Assembly: GCF_001639275.1 (NCBI RefSeq)
Contig: NZ_LWMU01000092.1
Coordinates: forward strand, 1 to 64,000
Direction: 5' to 3'
DNA length: 64,000 nucleotides
DNA from: Methanobrevibacter oralis
GTDB taxonomy: Archaea; Methanobacteriota; Methanobacteria; Methanobacteriales; Methanobacteriaceae
In this document: piece by piece, positions 28,768 through 38,537 of the stretch
Layout of the letters: the number at the start of each line of letters is the position of its first letter
How positions within the stretch are numbered: position 1 is the first letter of the stretch
Translations under genes and position numbers: made by a program
Notes under the pieces: model-generated
The model's input: the letters and a program-made list of their open reading frames with translations, nothing else
Database searches by the model: none
What the model was told of the DNA's origin: nothing

Positions 28768-29625
28768 CTACTTTTTTCTAATTATTACTGCAGGAGTATG
28801 TGTTATAGAATCAAGAGTTTCAATTGTAATTTCATCAATATCTACATTTAAAACAGATTTTACACTATGTATAGTTTTCATTTCATTAGCTAATGATTTC
28901 TGATAATCTTCAGCAATATTTGCAAATTTTAATGCAGTTTCAACATCTATTTTATCACTACATCCTAAAGGTGTTGATCCCATATTTTCAGATAGTTGTC
29001 CTTTAACATATCCAAAAAAACCTTTGTCTGCTTCAATGCCCTCAATAGCTATTGGCAGACCTGTGAAATATTTGTTATTTTTCATATATGTCGCATCAGT
29101 ATCTATAATCATTACAAAAACATCTTTCCCTATTTCTTTTTTTATTTCAATAGCTACTTTTTCGGGGTTTTTAGGAAGAAGTGAAACAAAACTTCCAGGT
29201 GCATTACTTAAATCTACACCTGCTTCTGATGCTGGTTTTAATGCATGTTTTAATCCATATAATTGGAGAATAACTTCTTTATGTGCTTTTGTTTCTTTGG
29301 GAAGCTTTCTTAAGTTTTTAATTGTTCTTTTTTTAATTCCTAAAATTGGTCCAAAAATATATCCCCACAAATATTTGCTCCAAACTGTTGTTAGAAATTT
29401 AGCTTTAAGTGATGCTTTATATTTAGATTCATCAATTAAACGACCTTGTGAAACAGATATTGGTGTTTCAGCAATAACTAAGTAATCCCCATCTTCCATT
29501 ATTTCTTTTGCCGGATTGATAATTTGATTTAAATTTTCATGAGGTTTTATGTAACCTGTTTCAATTGGAATTACAATGTAGTTGTCATGAATCATGTGTT
29601 TTATATTATCTAATTGTGTTGTCAT
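28768..29625 (-). CDS. coenzyme F420-0:gamma-glutamyl ligase-like protein (CofE-like)
   Basis: A 285-residue protein related to CofE, the enzyme that adds glutamate to F420-0 with GTP. The N-terminal part (YIVIPIETGYIKPHENL; DGDYLVIAETPISVSQGR) and the FVMIIDTDATYM and PIAIEGIEA segments fit the CofE fold. It is longer than standard CofE and lacks clear identity in several loops, so it may be a paralogue. It diverges from the gene at 29,699 across 73 bp, with TATA-like sequences on both strands. Confidence 0.65.
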   Translation of the reverse strand: MTTQLDNIKHMIHDNYIVIPIETGYIKPHENLNQIINPAKEIMEDGDYLVIAETPISVSQGRLIDESKYKASLKAKFLTTVWSKYLWGYIFGPILGIKKRTIKNLRKLPKETKAHKEVILQLYGLKHALKPASEAGVDLSNAPGSFVSLLPKNPEKVAIEIKKEIGKDVFVMIIDTDATYMKNNKYFTGLPIAIEGIEADKGFFGYVKGQLSENMGSTPLGCSDKIDVETALKFANIAEDYQKSLANEMKTIHSVKSVLNVDIDEITIETLDSITHTPAVIIRKK

Positions 29626-29698
29626 AATAATCTTTAATAAAAATTAGTCACAATAAATATATGATAACTATATATTATTATAATTTAAGGTTGATATA

Positions 29699-30271
29699 AT
29701 GATAAGAAAATTTATTACATATTTTGAAAATGAAGGTAAAAATTATACTGAAGATTTAATTAGTGTTGTTCAAGATCGATTAGACAATATGGATAATATT
29801 AAATATGTTGTTATTGCATCTGCATCTGGAGATTCTGCATTGAAGCTTTATGAAGCCTTGGGGGATAATATAAAAATAATTAATGTTTCTCATAATGTAG
29901 GATTTACTGCTCCAAATGAAAAAGATATTTCTGATGAAATGATTTCTAAGTTAAGTAATTTAGGTATTGAAACTTATTTTGGATCTCATGCATTTAGTGG
30001 TGCAAATAGGGGTGTTACAAACAAATATGGTGGTCATGCTCCATTAGACATAGTTGCTGATACATTAAGAATGTTTTCTCATGGTGTTAAAGTAGCGGCT
30101 GAAATTTCTATAATGGCTGCTGATGCAGGATTAGTGCCTGTTGGTGAAGAAATTTTAGCTATTGGTGGTAAAGGTCATGGTGTTGATACTGCAGTAATAT
30201 TAACTCCAGTTAATTCTAAAGATTTATTTGATTTAGAAATTCATGAAATTATTGCAATGCCGAGGCAATGA
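29699..30271 (+). CDS. pyruvate kinase C-terminal (alpha/beta) domain-like protein
   Basis: A 190-residue single-domain protein resembling the allosteric C-terminal domain of pyruvate kinase: YVVIASASGDSALKLYEAL, NVSHNVGFTAPNEKDI, and AAEISIMAADAGLVPVGEEILAIGGKGHGVDTA. Stand-alone proteins like this are widespread in methanogens with no known role; the fold could bind a phosphorylated ligand. AAGGTTGAT precedes the ATG. It ends 2 bp before a terminator-like hairpin. Confidence 0.7.
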   Translation: MIRKFITYFENEGKNYTEDLISVVQDRLDNMDNIKYVVIASASGDSALKLYEALGDNIKIINVSHNVGFTAPNEKDISDEMISKLSNLGIETYFGSHAFSGANRGVTNKYGGHAPLDIVADTLRMFSHGVKVAAEISIMAADAGLVPVGEEILAIGGKGHGVDTAVILTPVNSKDLFDLEIHEIIAMPRQ

Positions 30272-30272
30272 T

Positions 30273-30296
30273 TAACATTTTTTTTTATAAATGTTA
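30273..30296 (+). terminator. hairpin behind the pyruvate-kinase-like gene
   Basis: TAACATTT, loop TTTTTTAT, AAATGTTA: an 8-bp stem starting right after the stop codon. It ends at the outer base of the IS relic that follows. Confidence 0.5.
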
Positions 30297-31632
30297 GTGT
30301 TGGCAGAAATTATTGAGTTTTAATTAATCTTCATTTTTCATCCTGTTTTTATACTATTTTTTTAATATTATTCATTTTCATATTTTATTATTTTTTTTCA
30401 TGCGAATTTAGCTTCTTTTTTTAATTCAATAGTTAAATTCAAATATATTTTCAATTATTATTTATTATTTTCATTGTTTTATTATATTAATTGTTAATAA
30501 TTTATTATTTTTAATTAAAGTTATTAAAATCTGGTTGAGGAATTGTCTAAAAATGAAATTAAGGGGTTTAGGCGAAGTGCAAAGAAATCATATGTAATGA
30601 ATCTATTATCAGGATGATGAAAAAGTTGTATATTACTTTTTTTTATTGGTGGCTATTTGCTTGGATTAGTCCGGGTCAAAAAAGTTTTTGGCTTTAAATG
30701 GATAATGAATACTATATTTGATGAAAACTAAATGATAAAATGACAAAGATATTCCAAAATTATTTATTATAAATTGTTCAGTTGGGAAGAGATATCCCAG
30801 TCTAAGTTATGGATTAATGTGGTTGTTAATGTAGTTCAAAATCCCCATCATGATCATTTATCAAATTCCAGTAATTTAATGAAATCAAATACTCTACTAA
30901 TTTAAACCTAAAACCACAAAAATAATTAGTGCAGATACAATCAATATTCAACATTAGTCAACTTGAATTACATAAAATAACTTAGGGTATAAAAATGCTC
31001 TAATATTCCAACATCTACAGCAAAGATTAGAAAAAAAATCAGGAAAATTATCCATGAAAAATCATAATTTGCTATTTGTATTGTTTTGTTTTTGATGAAT
31101 TATAAAAATGTTTTCATTTATCCAATGAAAAAAGAATCAACGCTCGATAGCACATAACCCTGCACCAATGGAGAATAGGAGGTGGATAATAAAGTTAAAT
31201 TATTTTATTCGTAATTATGATGAATGTAAAAAAATGTGAATATTCAGGAAAACATGTTATAACACCAATCACAGAACAATAACGCGGATATCTCAACGAA
31301 GTTTCCTACAAAACTGAACGCTTAATGTCTTCAGAAGAAGGAATAGAAGAATATAGAAATTATGTTCAAAAACAGTAGAAGCACACAACAGCACATTTAA
31401 AAGAATATACCATTATAATGATATACCATTAAAAGGTTTTAAAAAGAGTTCAAAACCTAATGTTCATAATTGCGTCATCATACAACCTAATAAGATTATA
31501 AAATTTAATTAAAGAAAAAAATATGGATTTACATTCAGTAATTAATTCAATAAAGTTCGTATCATTAACTTAAAAAAAATAGATATACTTAAAATGAAAA
31601 ATATTCAAAATTAAATAATATCTGCCAACACT
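30296..31632. mobile_element. decayed insertion sequence with terminal inverted repeats
   Basis: The ends are AGTGTTGGCAGAAATTATT (30,296-30,314) and its near-perfect inverse AATAATATCTGCCAACACT (31,614-31,632), 18 of 19 bases matching. Between them is the wreck of a DDE-type transposase (see pseudogene). I could not see a clear target-site duplication. Both ends being recognisable suggests a single old insertion between the pyruvate-kinase-like gene and mtrH. Confidence 0.75.
30535..31510 (+). pseudogene. transposase relic (IS1182-like)
   Basis: No long frame survives, but pieces in different frames add up to one protein. They are: EELSKNEIKGFRRSAKKSY near 30,535; a segment near 31,215-31,270 reading YDECKKM then EYSGKHVITPITEQ with Cys spacing; YLNEVSYKTERLMSSEEGI near 31,290; and VEAHNSTFKRIYHYNDIPL near 31,375-31,440. 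The last two resemble the C-terminus of IS1182-type transposases (R-MSSEEG...Y..R...VE...G..KR...). Several stops and frameshifts make it inactive. Confidence 0.65.
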
Positions 31633-31641
31633 CAATGTGTG

Positions 31642-31669
31642 GATAAAAGGGTGGCTAATCCCTTTTATC
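31642..31669 (-). terminator. strong hairpin downstream of mtrH
   Basis: GATAAAAGGG, loop TGGCTAAT, CCCTTTTATC: a perfect 10-bp stem between the IS end and the 3' end of mtrH. Its position fits a transcription end or 3' stabiliser for mtrH, whose stop is 77 bases away. Confidence 0.5.
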
Positions 31670-31746
31670 TCTCTTCAATATTTGCTTATGTTTAGATTTG
31701 TAGTTTTTTTTTTGATTTCAAAATATTAAAGATTCATTAAAGAAAT

Positions 31747-32685
31747 TTACAATAAATTATTCATTGGGTGGCTTTCTACTGCTTCAGTACCTAAATCTGC
31801 AGCTGCTTCGGCTATGAACATGTCTGTTTGTGCAATTGCAGGAAAAGCAATAGAAGCATTATCAATAGGTCCAAATAGAACAAAATCTCCTCCACACATT
31901 ACTTGAAGGATGTTTGCACCGATATCACAAACAGTAAATGCATCTTTATGGCCTTCTTTTTTATAATCTCTTAACCAGTCCCATGCAGATGGCACATTAT
32001 GAATACCTGATCCAACTGGATACCCCCATTTAGCTTTCTCAGCAAATGAGGTTCTTCCTGCAACACCAGCACCTTGTCCGAGTGGGGTTACTGCCGTATC
32101 CATCATAAATTTATTAATACCACATTCATCAGCTACTTCAAGTAATCCTTTTTCGTAAGCACCATCGTCTCCATTTTCCCACATTGCTATTTTTCCTTCA
32201 ACTGTAGCGTTCATCGGATTGAATCCTAAAAGAATAGATGCATCAATATTAGTTTCTTTAAGTGCTTCTAATTCAGATTTGTCAGCTGCCATATTGATTG
32301 AGTTGTAAATAGCTCTTTCAGTTAAACCAACTTCATCAGTATATTGTGCACCTGCAACCCGAGCATCTCCAGATGTGGAATCTATGAGAAATGGTAATTC
32401 ACATTGTTCTCCAACAAACTCAATGTATTTTACAATTGCTTCTTCAGTTTGTCCGAATACTTGCGCAATACATGGATTTCCAGTTGTTTCTGAGATAGTA
32501 ATCATATCGTTAAGTAAGGTTTCCGCTCTAGCTGGATCAAAATCTCCAGTTAATTCATCATTGATGATGTTGTGTCCACCATAAAAGATAGTTCCTGCTA
32601 ATACAGTAGGGTATTCTCCTGGTTGACCGCCCATTTTTACGCCAGCAAAATCAAATACTGTTTGCTCTTTATCAAATTTAAACAT
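31747..32685 (-). CDS. mtrH: tetrahydromethanopterin S-methyltransferase subunit H
   Basis: A 312-residue soluble subunit of the Na+-pumping methyltransferase Mtr. MtrH moves the methyl group from N5-methyl-H4MPT to the cobamide on MtrA, ahead of coenzyme M. It forms a TIM-barrel; FKFDKEQTVFDFAGVKMGGQ, LIDSTSGDARV, GFNPMNATVEGK and VAGRTSFAEKAKWGYPVG are clear family segments. AAAGAGGTTT precedes the ATG. In methanogens mtrH normally closes the mtrEDCBAFGH operon; here it stands alone with its own upstream region and no other mtr gene in the window. Confidence 0.95.
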   Translation of the reverse strand: MFKFDKEQTVFDFAGVKMGGQPGEYPTVLAGTIFYGGHNIINDELTGDFDPARAETLLNDMITISETTGNPCIAQVFGQTEEAIVKYIEFVGEQCELPFLIDSTSGDARVAGAQYTDEVGLTERAIYNSINMAADKSELEALKETNIDASILLGFNPMNATVEGKIAMWENGDDGAYEKGLLEVADECGINKFMMDTAVTPLGQGAGVAGRTSFAEKAKWGYPVGSGIHNVPSAWDWLRDYKKEGHKDAFTVCDIGANILQVMCGGDFVLFGPIDNASIAFPAIAQTDMFIAEAAADLGTEAVESHPMNNLL

Positions 32686-33469
32686 TTATATTAAACCTCT
32701 TTAATATTAACACACCCGAACATTAATTCTTATTTTAAGAATTATTTATTTATTATCCATTAAGCTTAATTTATATTATTTTATTCATCAAAATTTTTGA
32801 AGAATAGTTGTTTATAAATTGTATTTTATGAATAATTTTTAAATATATGCTATTTATTTCTATTTAAAGAATTTATTATTCGGGATGATTGATAATATTT
32901 TATTTAATAGTATATAAAGCTTTTCCCAGTGTTTTAAGGTGTTTTTAAAACAATTAAGAACAGTTTATCTCTTCTTATTGCAAATGTTTAGATTTATTTT
33001 AGAATATAATAATTTTTATTTTATTCATAGGTGAAACAAGCTTATTTTTATTATTTTTAGTTCTTTTCTTTTTATTTATTATAAAATTTTTATTTGTTAA
33101 TATTTAATCATGATTTTTATAGATTATTTTAAAATTCATCCTTATTTTTTAATTTAAGAGTATATAATTAATATTTTGTTTGATATTTAAAGTAAATTTT
33201 AAATTTTATTAATTTAACTTTTAAATAATCTTTTAAGAGGGTTAGATATGTGATTTAACCATTTGTTGGAATCTATTAATTATAAATTTAAAAATATTCT
33301 CTAATGAGAATATTATTTATTAGAAAATTAAATTTTCACATCTACGTTTATTAAATTTTTTATTTTATTTTCTATTTTTCAAACTAAATTTTAAATATAG
33401 TTGCATTTAAATATTAGTTAATATAGAAATATTTAACAATTATATAAGCAGAATTTGTGGGGTTAACTT
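32686..33469. promoter_or_regulatory. 784-bp divergent region between mtrH and ftsZ
   Basis: A/T-rich, no credible ORF. TATA-like sites on the plus strand are at about 32,911-32,919 (AGTATATAAAG), 33,160-33,168 and 33,440-33,448 (TTATATAAG). The last is about 26 bp before the ftsZ GTG at 33,470, which would make that mRNA nearly leaderless. A 9-bp perfect hairpin (AATATTCTC-TAAT-GAGAATATT) sits at 33,293-33,314. The space and extra TATA-like site leave room for an unannotated RNA around 32,940-33,290. Confidence 0.4.
33293..33314. repeat. perfect inverted repeat upstream of ftsZ
   Basis: AATATTCTC-TAAT-GAGAATATT, 9-bp arms and 4-base loop, about 155 bp before ftsZ. It could be an operator or the end of an upstream transcript. 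Confidence 0.4.
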
Positions 33470-34606
33470 GTGAAATTTATAGATGATGCAATAAAAGAAT
33501 CCGAAGAAAGAATGGAAGAAACATCACCTGAATCATTTTCCTCTGATATAGATGAGGAACTTATAGGTATGATTAATAATGCTAAAACTAACATTTTTGT
33601 TGTTGGTGCAGGTGGAGCAGGAAATAATACTATTTCAAGATTAAACGAAATGGGAATTGAAGGAGCAACAACAATTTCTGTTAATACTGATGCTCAAGAT
33701 TTATTTTATAGTCAATCTAGTAAAAAAATTCTTTTAGGTAGGCAAACTTCTAAAGGATTAGGTGCTGGTGGAGATCCAGCAATCGGTGAAGAATGTGCTG
33801 AAGAAAGCGAAGATGAAATTAGAAAACAATTAGAAGGTGCCGATATGGTATTTGTTACCTGTGGTCTTGGTGGAGGAACTGGTACTGGTTCAGCTCCTAT
33901 TATTTCTAAATTATCTAAAAAATTAGGTGCATTAACTGTTGCTGTTGCTACCATGCCATTTTCTGCTGAAGGAATTATAAGAAGAGAAAATGCTGAGCAA
34001 GGTTTAGAAAAATTACAAGATGCAGCTGATACTGTTATTGTTATTCCAAACGATAAGTTATTAGAAGTAGCACCAAATTTACCTTTAAACAAAGCATTTA
34101 TGGTTTCTGATGAAATATTAGGTAGGGCTGTTAAAGGAATCACAGAATTAATTACTAAAAAAGGTCTTGTAAGTTTAGACTTTGCTGATATTAGAAGCAT
34201 CATGGGTGGATCTGGTATGGCAATGATAGGTATGGGCGAATCTGACTCTGGAGATAGGGCTTTAGAATCTGTCCATGAAGCATTAAGCAGTCCGTTATTA
34301 GATATTGATATTTCAAATGCTAAAGGTGCATTAATCAACATATCTGGTAGTTCAGATTTAACATTACATGAAGCAGAAAAGATTGTTCAAGTTGTTGCTG
34401 ATAAATTAGATCCTGAAGCTAATATTATTTGGGGTACTCAAATTGATGAAAGTCTCCAAAATGTTGTTAGAACTACTGTTGTTGTTTCAGGTATTAAATC
34501 AAATTATGCTTCAACTTCAGATTCAATTGAAGAAGCAGATGATGAATCAAATGAAAATGCTTCAACTGATGATCAATTAGATGATTTCATTGATGGAATC
34601 TTCTAA
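33470..34606 (+). CDS. ftsZ: cell division GTPase FtsZ
   Basis: A 378-residue tubulin-like GTPase that forms the division ring. Residues 1-38 are an acidic N-terminal tail. Then come [15 protein letters not shown], the GTP-binding tubulin signature [10 protein letters not shown] near residue 140, and the T7 region [14 protein letters not shown]. The C-terminal domain is followed by an acidic linker ending DDFIDGIF. The start is GTG at 33,470, about 26 bp after a TATA-like TTATATAAG, suggesting a leaderless message; the first ATG (33,512) lies further in the acidic tail. secE follows 84 bp downstream. Confidence 0.94.
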   Translation: MKFIDDAIKESEERMEETSPESFSSDIDEELIGMINNAKTNIFVVGAGGAGNNTISRLNEMGIEGATTISVNTDAQDLFYSQSSKKILLGRQTSKGLGAGGDPAIGEECAEESEDEIRKQLEGADMVFVTCGLGGGTGTGSAPIISKLSKKLGALTVAVATMPFSAEGIIRRENAEQGLEKLQDAADTVIVIPNDKLLEVAPNLPLNKAFMVSDEILGRAVKGITELITKKGLVSLDFADIRSIMGGSGMAMIGMGESDSGDRALESVHEALSSPLLDIDISNAKGALINISGSSDLTLHEAEKIVQVVADKLDPEANIIWGTQIDESLQNVVRTTVVVSGIKSNYASTSDSIEEADDESNENASTDDQLDDFIDGIF

Positions 34607-34690
34607 TTTATTTTTATTATTGATAGAAAAGTTTATTAATGTTTAAATTAAAAATACTTTCTATTATTAGTTTTTATTTTGGGTATTTAA

Positions 34691-34870
34691 ATGAATGTAG
34701 AAGAAAAATTTAGCAAATTTATTAAAGATAGTAAAAGAGTATTAAAAGTTTCAAGAAAACCTGATTGGCCAGAATATTTGGATCTCGCTAAAGTTTCAGC
34801 AATTGGAGTAGCTGTTATTGGTGTAATTGGTTTTATATTGGTTTTATTAGGTCAACTTATTGGTCTATAA
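34691..34870 (+). CDS. secE: protein translocase SecE/Sec61-gamma
   Basis: A 59-residue protein: an amphipathic N-terminal helix (VEEKFSKFIKDSKRVLKVSR), the conserved KPDWPEYLDLAKVSAIG hinge and one transmembrane helix (residues about 38-57, IGVAVIGVIGFILVLLG). It clamps SecY/Sec61-alpha in the membrane. It lies between ftsZ and spt5, the standard secE-nusG order. Confidence 0.92.
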   Translation: MNVEEKFSKFIKDSKRVLKVSRKPDWPEYLDLAKVSAIGVAVIGVIGFILVLLGQLIGL

Positions 34871-35045
34871 TTAAGTTTATATCATATTACTTTTTACCCA
34901 AAATTTTTAATAATAATATTTTAGTTTTATTTAACAACTAATTTTTGAAAACTTTATATACTATAATTAATACAAATATTAATATTATAAAAATCTTATT
35001 TTCAGGTTTTTACTTCTTGATAATTATGATTTTATAATAACTTTT

Positions 35046-35216
35046 AACTTAATGTATGATTTTATCTTAAATGTACAATAATACTTTAACTTCATTAAGT
35101 TGGATATTATTTGTATCTGAACCTATAGGACATAGGGGATAGCTTAGTAAATTTTCGATTAAGATCGAATTACCTAAGAATATTCAATTTCAATAAATTG
35201 AAGAGGTTCATTAACC
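35046..35216 (+). promoter_or_regulatory. structured leader upstream of spt5
   Basis: The 378-bp gap between secE and spt5 contains nested complementary segments: AACTTAATG (35,046-35,054) with CATTAAGTT (35,093-35,101); a long imperfect hairpin CTTAGTAA...TTTCGAT-TAAG-ATCGAA-TTA.CTAAG (35,143-35,178); TTCAATTT-CAAT-AAATTGAA (35,183-35,202); and GGTT-CATT-AACC (35,205-35,216). A TATA-like stretch (TTATATACTATAATT) precedes at about 34,954-34,968. This looks like a folded 5' leader of the spt5-ribosomal-protein operon; the function is not known. Confidence 0.45.
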
Positions 35217-35248
35217 AGTATAAATTATTAGAAATAGGTGAATTTTTT

Positions 35249-35716
35249 ATGGAAGATACTAATAGTTCCATATATGCTCTTAAGACCTCAGCGGGTCAAG
35301 AAAGAAATGTTGCAAGGCTTTTAGCTCGTAAAGCTAAAATTGCTGGTATAGGTGTTTCAGCAATTCTTGTTCCAGAATCTTTAAAAGGATATATTTTGGT
35401 TGAATCTTCAACTAAAATAGATTTAAGAAATCCTGACATGAAAATACAACATTTAAGAGGTGTTGTCGAAGGTAGTAGTTTTATTACTTTTGATGAAGTA
35501 AAAAGATTCTTAAAACCAGAACCTATTATTTCCTCTATACAGAAAGGAAGCATTGTTGAATTGGTGTCTGGTCCGTTTAAAGGTGAAAGGGCAAAAGTGG
35601 TTCGTATTGATGAATCACGTGAAGAAGTCGTTCTTGAGTTAATAGAAGCAGCAGTACCTATTCCGGTTACTGTTAAAGCTGATCAAATTAGAATAATTCA
35701 AAAGGAGGCTGACTGA
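35249..35716 (+). CDS. spt5: transcription elongation factor Spt5 (NusG)
   Basis: A 155-residue archaeal Spt5: a NusG N-terminal domain ([32 protein letters not shown]) that bridges the RNA polymerase clamp, then a KOW domain ([25 protein letters not shown], residues about 92-125). It pairs with Spt4 for processivity. AGGTGA sits 7 bases before the ATG at 35,249; the upstream frame start at 35,198 lies within the leader hairpin. Its TGA overlaps the rpl11 ATG by one base. Confidence 0.95.
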   Translation: MEDTNSSIYALKTSAGQERNVARLLARKAKIAGIGVSAILVPESLKGYILVESSTKIDLRNPDMKIQHLRGVVEGSSFITFDEVKRFLKPEPIISSIQKGSIVELVSGPFKGERAKVVRIDESREEVVLELIEAAVPIPVTVKADQIRIIQKEAD

Positions 35717-36195
35717 TGGCTAAAGATACAGTCGAAGTTCTTATCGAAGGTGGCAGCGCTACTCCTGGACCTCCATTAGGCCCAGCTTTAGGACCTTTCG
35801 GTATTAACATGATGCAAGTAGTTGAAGAAATCAACAAAAAAAGTGCAGACTTTGCAGGAATGAAAGTACCTGTTATTGTTAACATTGATAGAGATACAAA
35901 AGATTTTGAAATTGAAATTGGTACTCCACCAACTACTTCACTTATCATGGAAGAACTAGGCATCGAAAAAGCTTCTCATGAACCAGGTTTAGATATTGTT
36001 AACGATTTACCAATAGACAAGGCTTTAAAAATAGCTAGAATGAAATTTGATTCATTACTTGCTAATGATTATAAAGCAGGTGTCAAAGAAGTAATGGGGA
36101 CCTGTGTAAGTATGGGATTATCTGTAGATGGTAAAGACCCAAGAGAAGCACAAAAAGATGTTGATGCTGGAAAATATGATGATATCTTAGTATAA
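35716..36195 (+). CDS. rpl11: ribosomal protein uL11
   Basis: A 159-residue large-subunit protein that binds the GTPase-associated region of 23S r[22 protein letters not shown] is the hallmark proline-rich segment; the C-terminal rRNA-binding domain spans about residues 70-140 ([15 protein letters not shown]). It is translationally coupled to spt5 (TGATG overlap). Confidence 0.96.
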   Translation: MAKDTVEVLIEGGSATPGPPLGPALGPFGINMMQVVEEINKKSADFAGMKVPVIVNIDRDTKDFEIEIGTPPTTSLIMEELGIEKASHEPGLDIVNDLPIDKALKIARMKFDSLLANDYKAGVKEVMGTCVSMGLSVDGKDPREAQKDVDAGKYDDILV

Positions 36196-36341
36196 TAAGT
36201 ATGATCATTAAAATTTAAGTTAATCATGCAGTGTATATGATGTTATAATAATTTATTATAATTGATATACTGTTTTTTCATGCAATCGTTTAGAAATAAT
36301 TTTTCTTGTATTCGATACTCATGAAACCAAATGAATAACCA

Positions 36342-36363
36342 ATGAACAAATGTTCATGGGGGA
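36342..36363 (+). promoter_or_regulatory. rpl1: hairpin and ribosome site in the L1 leader
   Basis: ATGAAC-AAAT-GTTCAT (36,342-36,357) runs straight into GGGGGAT, the ribosome site for the rpl1 ATG at 36,368. The 172-bp gap before rpl1 also has ATGAAACCAAATGAATAACC. In Methanococcus, L1 binds its own mRNA to stop translation; this leader is a candidate for the same kind of control. Confidence 0.4.
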
Positions 36364-36367
36364 TAAT

Positions 36368-37006
36368 ATGACACAAGATGTAATAAACGCGGTGAAGGAG
36401 GCGAAAGAACAATCAAAGCCGAGAAACTTCACTGAGTCCGTAGATATTATTATTAATATCCGTGACTTAGATGTCAAAAAGCCAGAAAATAGGTTTAATG
36501 AGGAAGTTACTCTTCCTAACGGTCGTGGCAAAGATGTAAAAATCGGAGTCATTGCTGACGGTGAACTTATTGTTCAAGCTAAAGACGCTGGCTTAAGTCT
36601 TGTAATCAATAAACAGGATTTAGAGGAGTTGGGAAAAGACAGAAAAGCTGCTAAAAAAGCTGCAAATTCTGTAGATTTCTTTATAGCTCAAGCTGATATG
36701 ATGCCACTTGTTGGTAGATTTTTAGGTCCAGTGCTTGGGCCTCGTAATAAAATGCCAAAACCAGTGCCCGCTACTATCAAATTAGATCCTCTTTTAGAAA
36801 GATTACGAAGTACTGTTAAAGTTGGTATAAAACAACAACCTACTATCCAAATTGTTGTTGGAAGCCAAGACATGCCAGTTGAAGAAGTTGCTGAAAATGT
36901 TGAAACTGTTCTTACAGTCTTAGACCGTCATTTAGAAAAAGGAAGAAGTCAAATAAAATCCATGTTTATTAAAACAACTATGGGACCAGTAGTGAGGGTG
37001 ATCTAA
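36368..37006 (+). CDS. rpl1: ribosomal protein uL1
   Basis: A 212-residue protein of the mobile L1 stalk, which guides tRNA out of the E site. It has [26 protein letters not shown] and the second-domain segment [19 protein letters not shown]. The ATG at 36,368 ([13 protein letters not shown]) was chosen over 36,350 and 36,356 because GGGGGAT precedes it and archaeal L1 proteins start there. It overlaps rpl10 by one base. Confidence 0.95.
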   Translation: MTQDVINAVKEAKEQSKPRNFTESVDIIINIRDLDVKKPENRFNEEVTLPNGRGKDVKIGVIADGELIVQAKDAGLSLVINKQDLEELGKDRKAAKKAANSVDFFIAQADMMPLVGRFLGPVLGPRNKMPKPVPATIKLDPLLERLRSTVKVGIKQQPTIQIVVGSQDMPVEEVAENVETVLTVLDRHLEKGRSQIKSMFIKTTMGPVVRVI

Positions 37007-38013
37007 TGGCTCATGTTGCTGAATGGAAAAAAGAAGAAGTTACCGAGCTTAAAGGTATTATTGACCAATATGATGTTGTTGGAATCGTTGATTTAATGAA
37101 TATTCCAGCAAAACAGCTCCAAGAAATGAGAAAAACTCTCAAAGGTAATGCTGTTATTAGAATGTCTAAAATTAACCTTATTAATTTAGCTCTCGAAGAT
37201 TGTAATAGTGATAAAAATAATATTGTTGAATTATCTGATTATATGGATGGTCAAGTTGCAGTTATTGCAACTGAAATGAATCCTTTTAAATTGTACAAAA
37301 TATTAGAAGACAGTAAAACTTCAGCTCCTGCTAAAGCTGGATCAATTGCTCCTGAAGATATTATTGTACCTGAAGGTGACACTGGATTTGAACCAGGTCC
37401 ATTTTTAGGTGAATTACAACAAGTTGGAATTCCTGCAAGAATAGATAAAGGTAAAATTGTTGTTTCAAAAGAAACTGTTGTTGTAGCAGCTGGTGAAGAA
37501 GTATCTAAGGATGTTGCAGCTACTTTATCAAGAATGGATATTAATCCAATGGAAGTGGGAATCGATTTAAAAGCAGTATATGAAGATGAATCTGTTTATA
37601 CTTCTGACGTACTTGCAATCGACGAAGAACAAACATTAGCAGATGTTCAAAGAGCATTTTCAAATGCATTCAACTTGTCTGTTAATGCAGCGATACCTAC
37701 TGATGAAACAATTTCCGCAATTATATCTCTCGCATACAACAAAGCAGTTAGTGTTGGTGTAGAAGGAGCTATAATGACTTCTAAAACTTCTGAACCACTC
37801 ATTGGTCTTGTACAATCCAGAATGTTAGCTATTGCTTCTGCAGTTGTTGATAAAGAAGGTGCAATCGATGATGAGTTAGCTAAAAAACTAGCTAATGTTG
37901 CAGTATCTTCTGCACCAGTAGTTGAAGAAGAAGCTGTTGAAGAAGAGGAGGAAGAGGAAGAAGAAAATCAAGAAGAGGCAGCAGCAGCTGGGTTAGGCGC
38001 ACTCTTCGGTTAA
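37006..38013 (+). CDS. rpl10: ribosomal protein uL10 (P0)
   Basis: A 335-residue archaeal P0 that anchors L12 dimers on the ribosome. It has the L10 core (residues about 1-105), the archaeal insertion (about 110-185), long C-terminal helices for L12 binding, and a very acidic tail ending [11 protein letters not shown]. That tail motif is nearly the same as the end of the following L12, as expected for P0 and P1, which both contact translation factors. Confidence 0.95.
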   Translation: MAHVAEWKKEEVTELKGIIDQYDVVGIVDLMNIPAKQLQEMRKTLKGNAVIRMSKINLINLALEDCNSDKNNIVELSDYMDGQVAVIATEMNPFKLYKILEDSKTSAPAKAGSIAPEDIIVPEGDTGFEPGPFLGELQQVGIPARIDKGKIVVSKETVVVAAGEEVSKDVAATLSRMDINPMEVGIDLKAVYEDESVYTSDVLAIDEEQTLADVQRAFSNAFNLSVNAAIPTDETISAIISLAYNKAVSVGVEGAIMTSKTSEPLIGLVQSRMLAIASAVVDKEGAIDDELAKKLANVAVSSAPVVEEEAVEEEEEEEEENQEEAAAAGLGALFG

Positions 38014-38074
38014 AATAATTAATTAAAATTTTTTATTATGATAACCCTACATTTAAAAATTATATGGTGATAAC

Positions 38075-38380
38075 ATGGAATATATATATGCGGCAATGAT
38101 TTTGCACAGTGCAGAAAAAGATATTAACGAAGAAAATGTTAAAAGTATTATCGAAGCAGCTGGTATTGAAGCTGATGAAGCAAGAGTAAAAGCTTTAATT
38201 GCAGCTTTAGAAGATGTGGATATTGATGAAGCTATCGAAACTGCAGCTTTTGCAACAGCGGCTCCTGCAGCAGCTCCAGTAGAAGTAGCAGATGAAGAAG
38301 CTATTGAAGAAGAGGAAGAAGAAGACGAAGGTGCTTCTGAAGAAGAGGCAGCAGCTGGTTTAGGAGCATTATTCGGATAG
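38075..38380 (+). CDS. rpl12: ribosomal protein P1 (L12)
   Basis: A 101-residue stalk protein: N-terminal dimer domain ([20 protein letters not shown]), Ala-rich hinge, acidic stretch and the factor-binding tail [22 protein letters not shown] precedes the ATG. It ends the ribosomal run; a terminator hairpin overlaps its stop codon. Confidence 0.95.
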   Translation: MEYIYAAMILHSAEKDINEENVKSIIEAAGIEADEARVKALIAALEDVDIDEAIETAAFATAAPAAAPVEVADEEAIEEEEEEDEGASEEEAAAGLGALFG

Positions 38381-38395
38381 ATTTTTTAATCTATC
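38376..38395 (+). terminator. terminator of the ribosomal operon
   Basis: GATAGATT-TTTT-AATCTATC, an 8-bp stem that includes the rpl12 stop codon, followed by a T-rich stretch (38,398-38,410). Confidence 0.65.
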
Positions 38396-38537
38396 ACCTT
38401 TCTTTTTTTCAAACTATTTTTAAGGGTTTTAATAAATTTTAAATATATTTTACAATCAGTTTTTAGCGCTAATTTTTGATAATTATTTATTTAATAAAAA
38501 ACAGAAATTTTACTAATAAATAATTTGACTGATTTGA

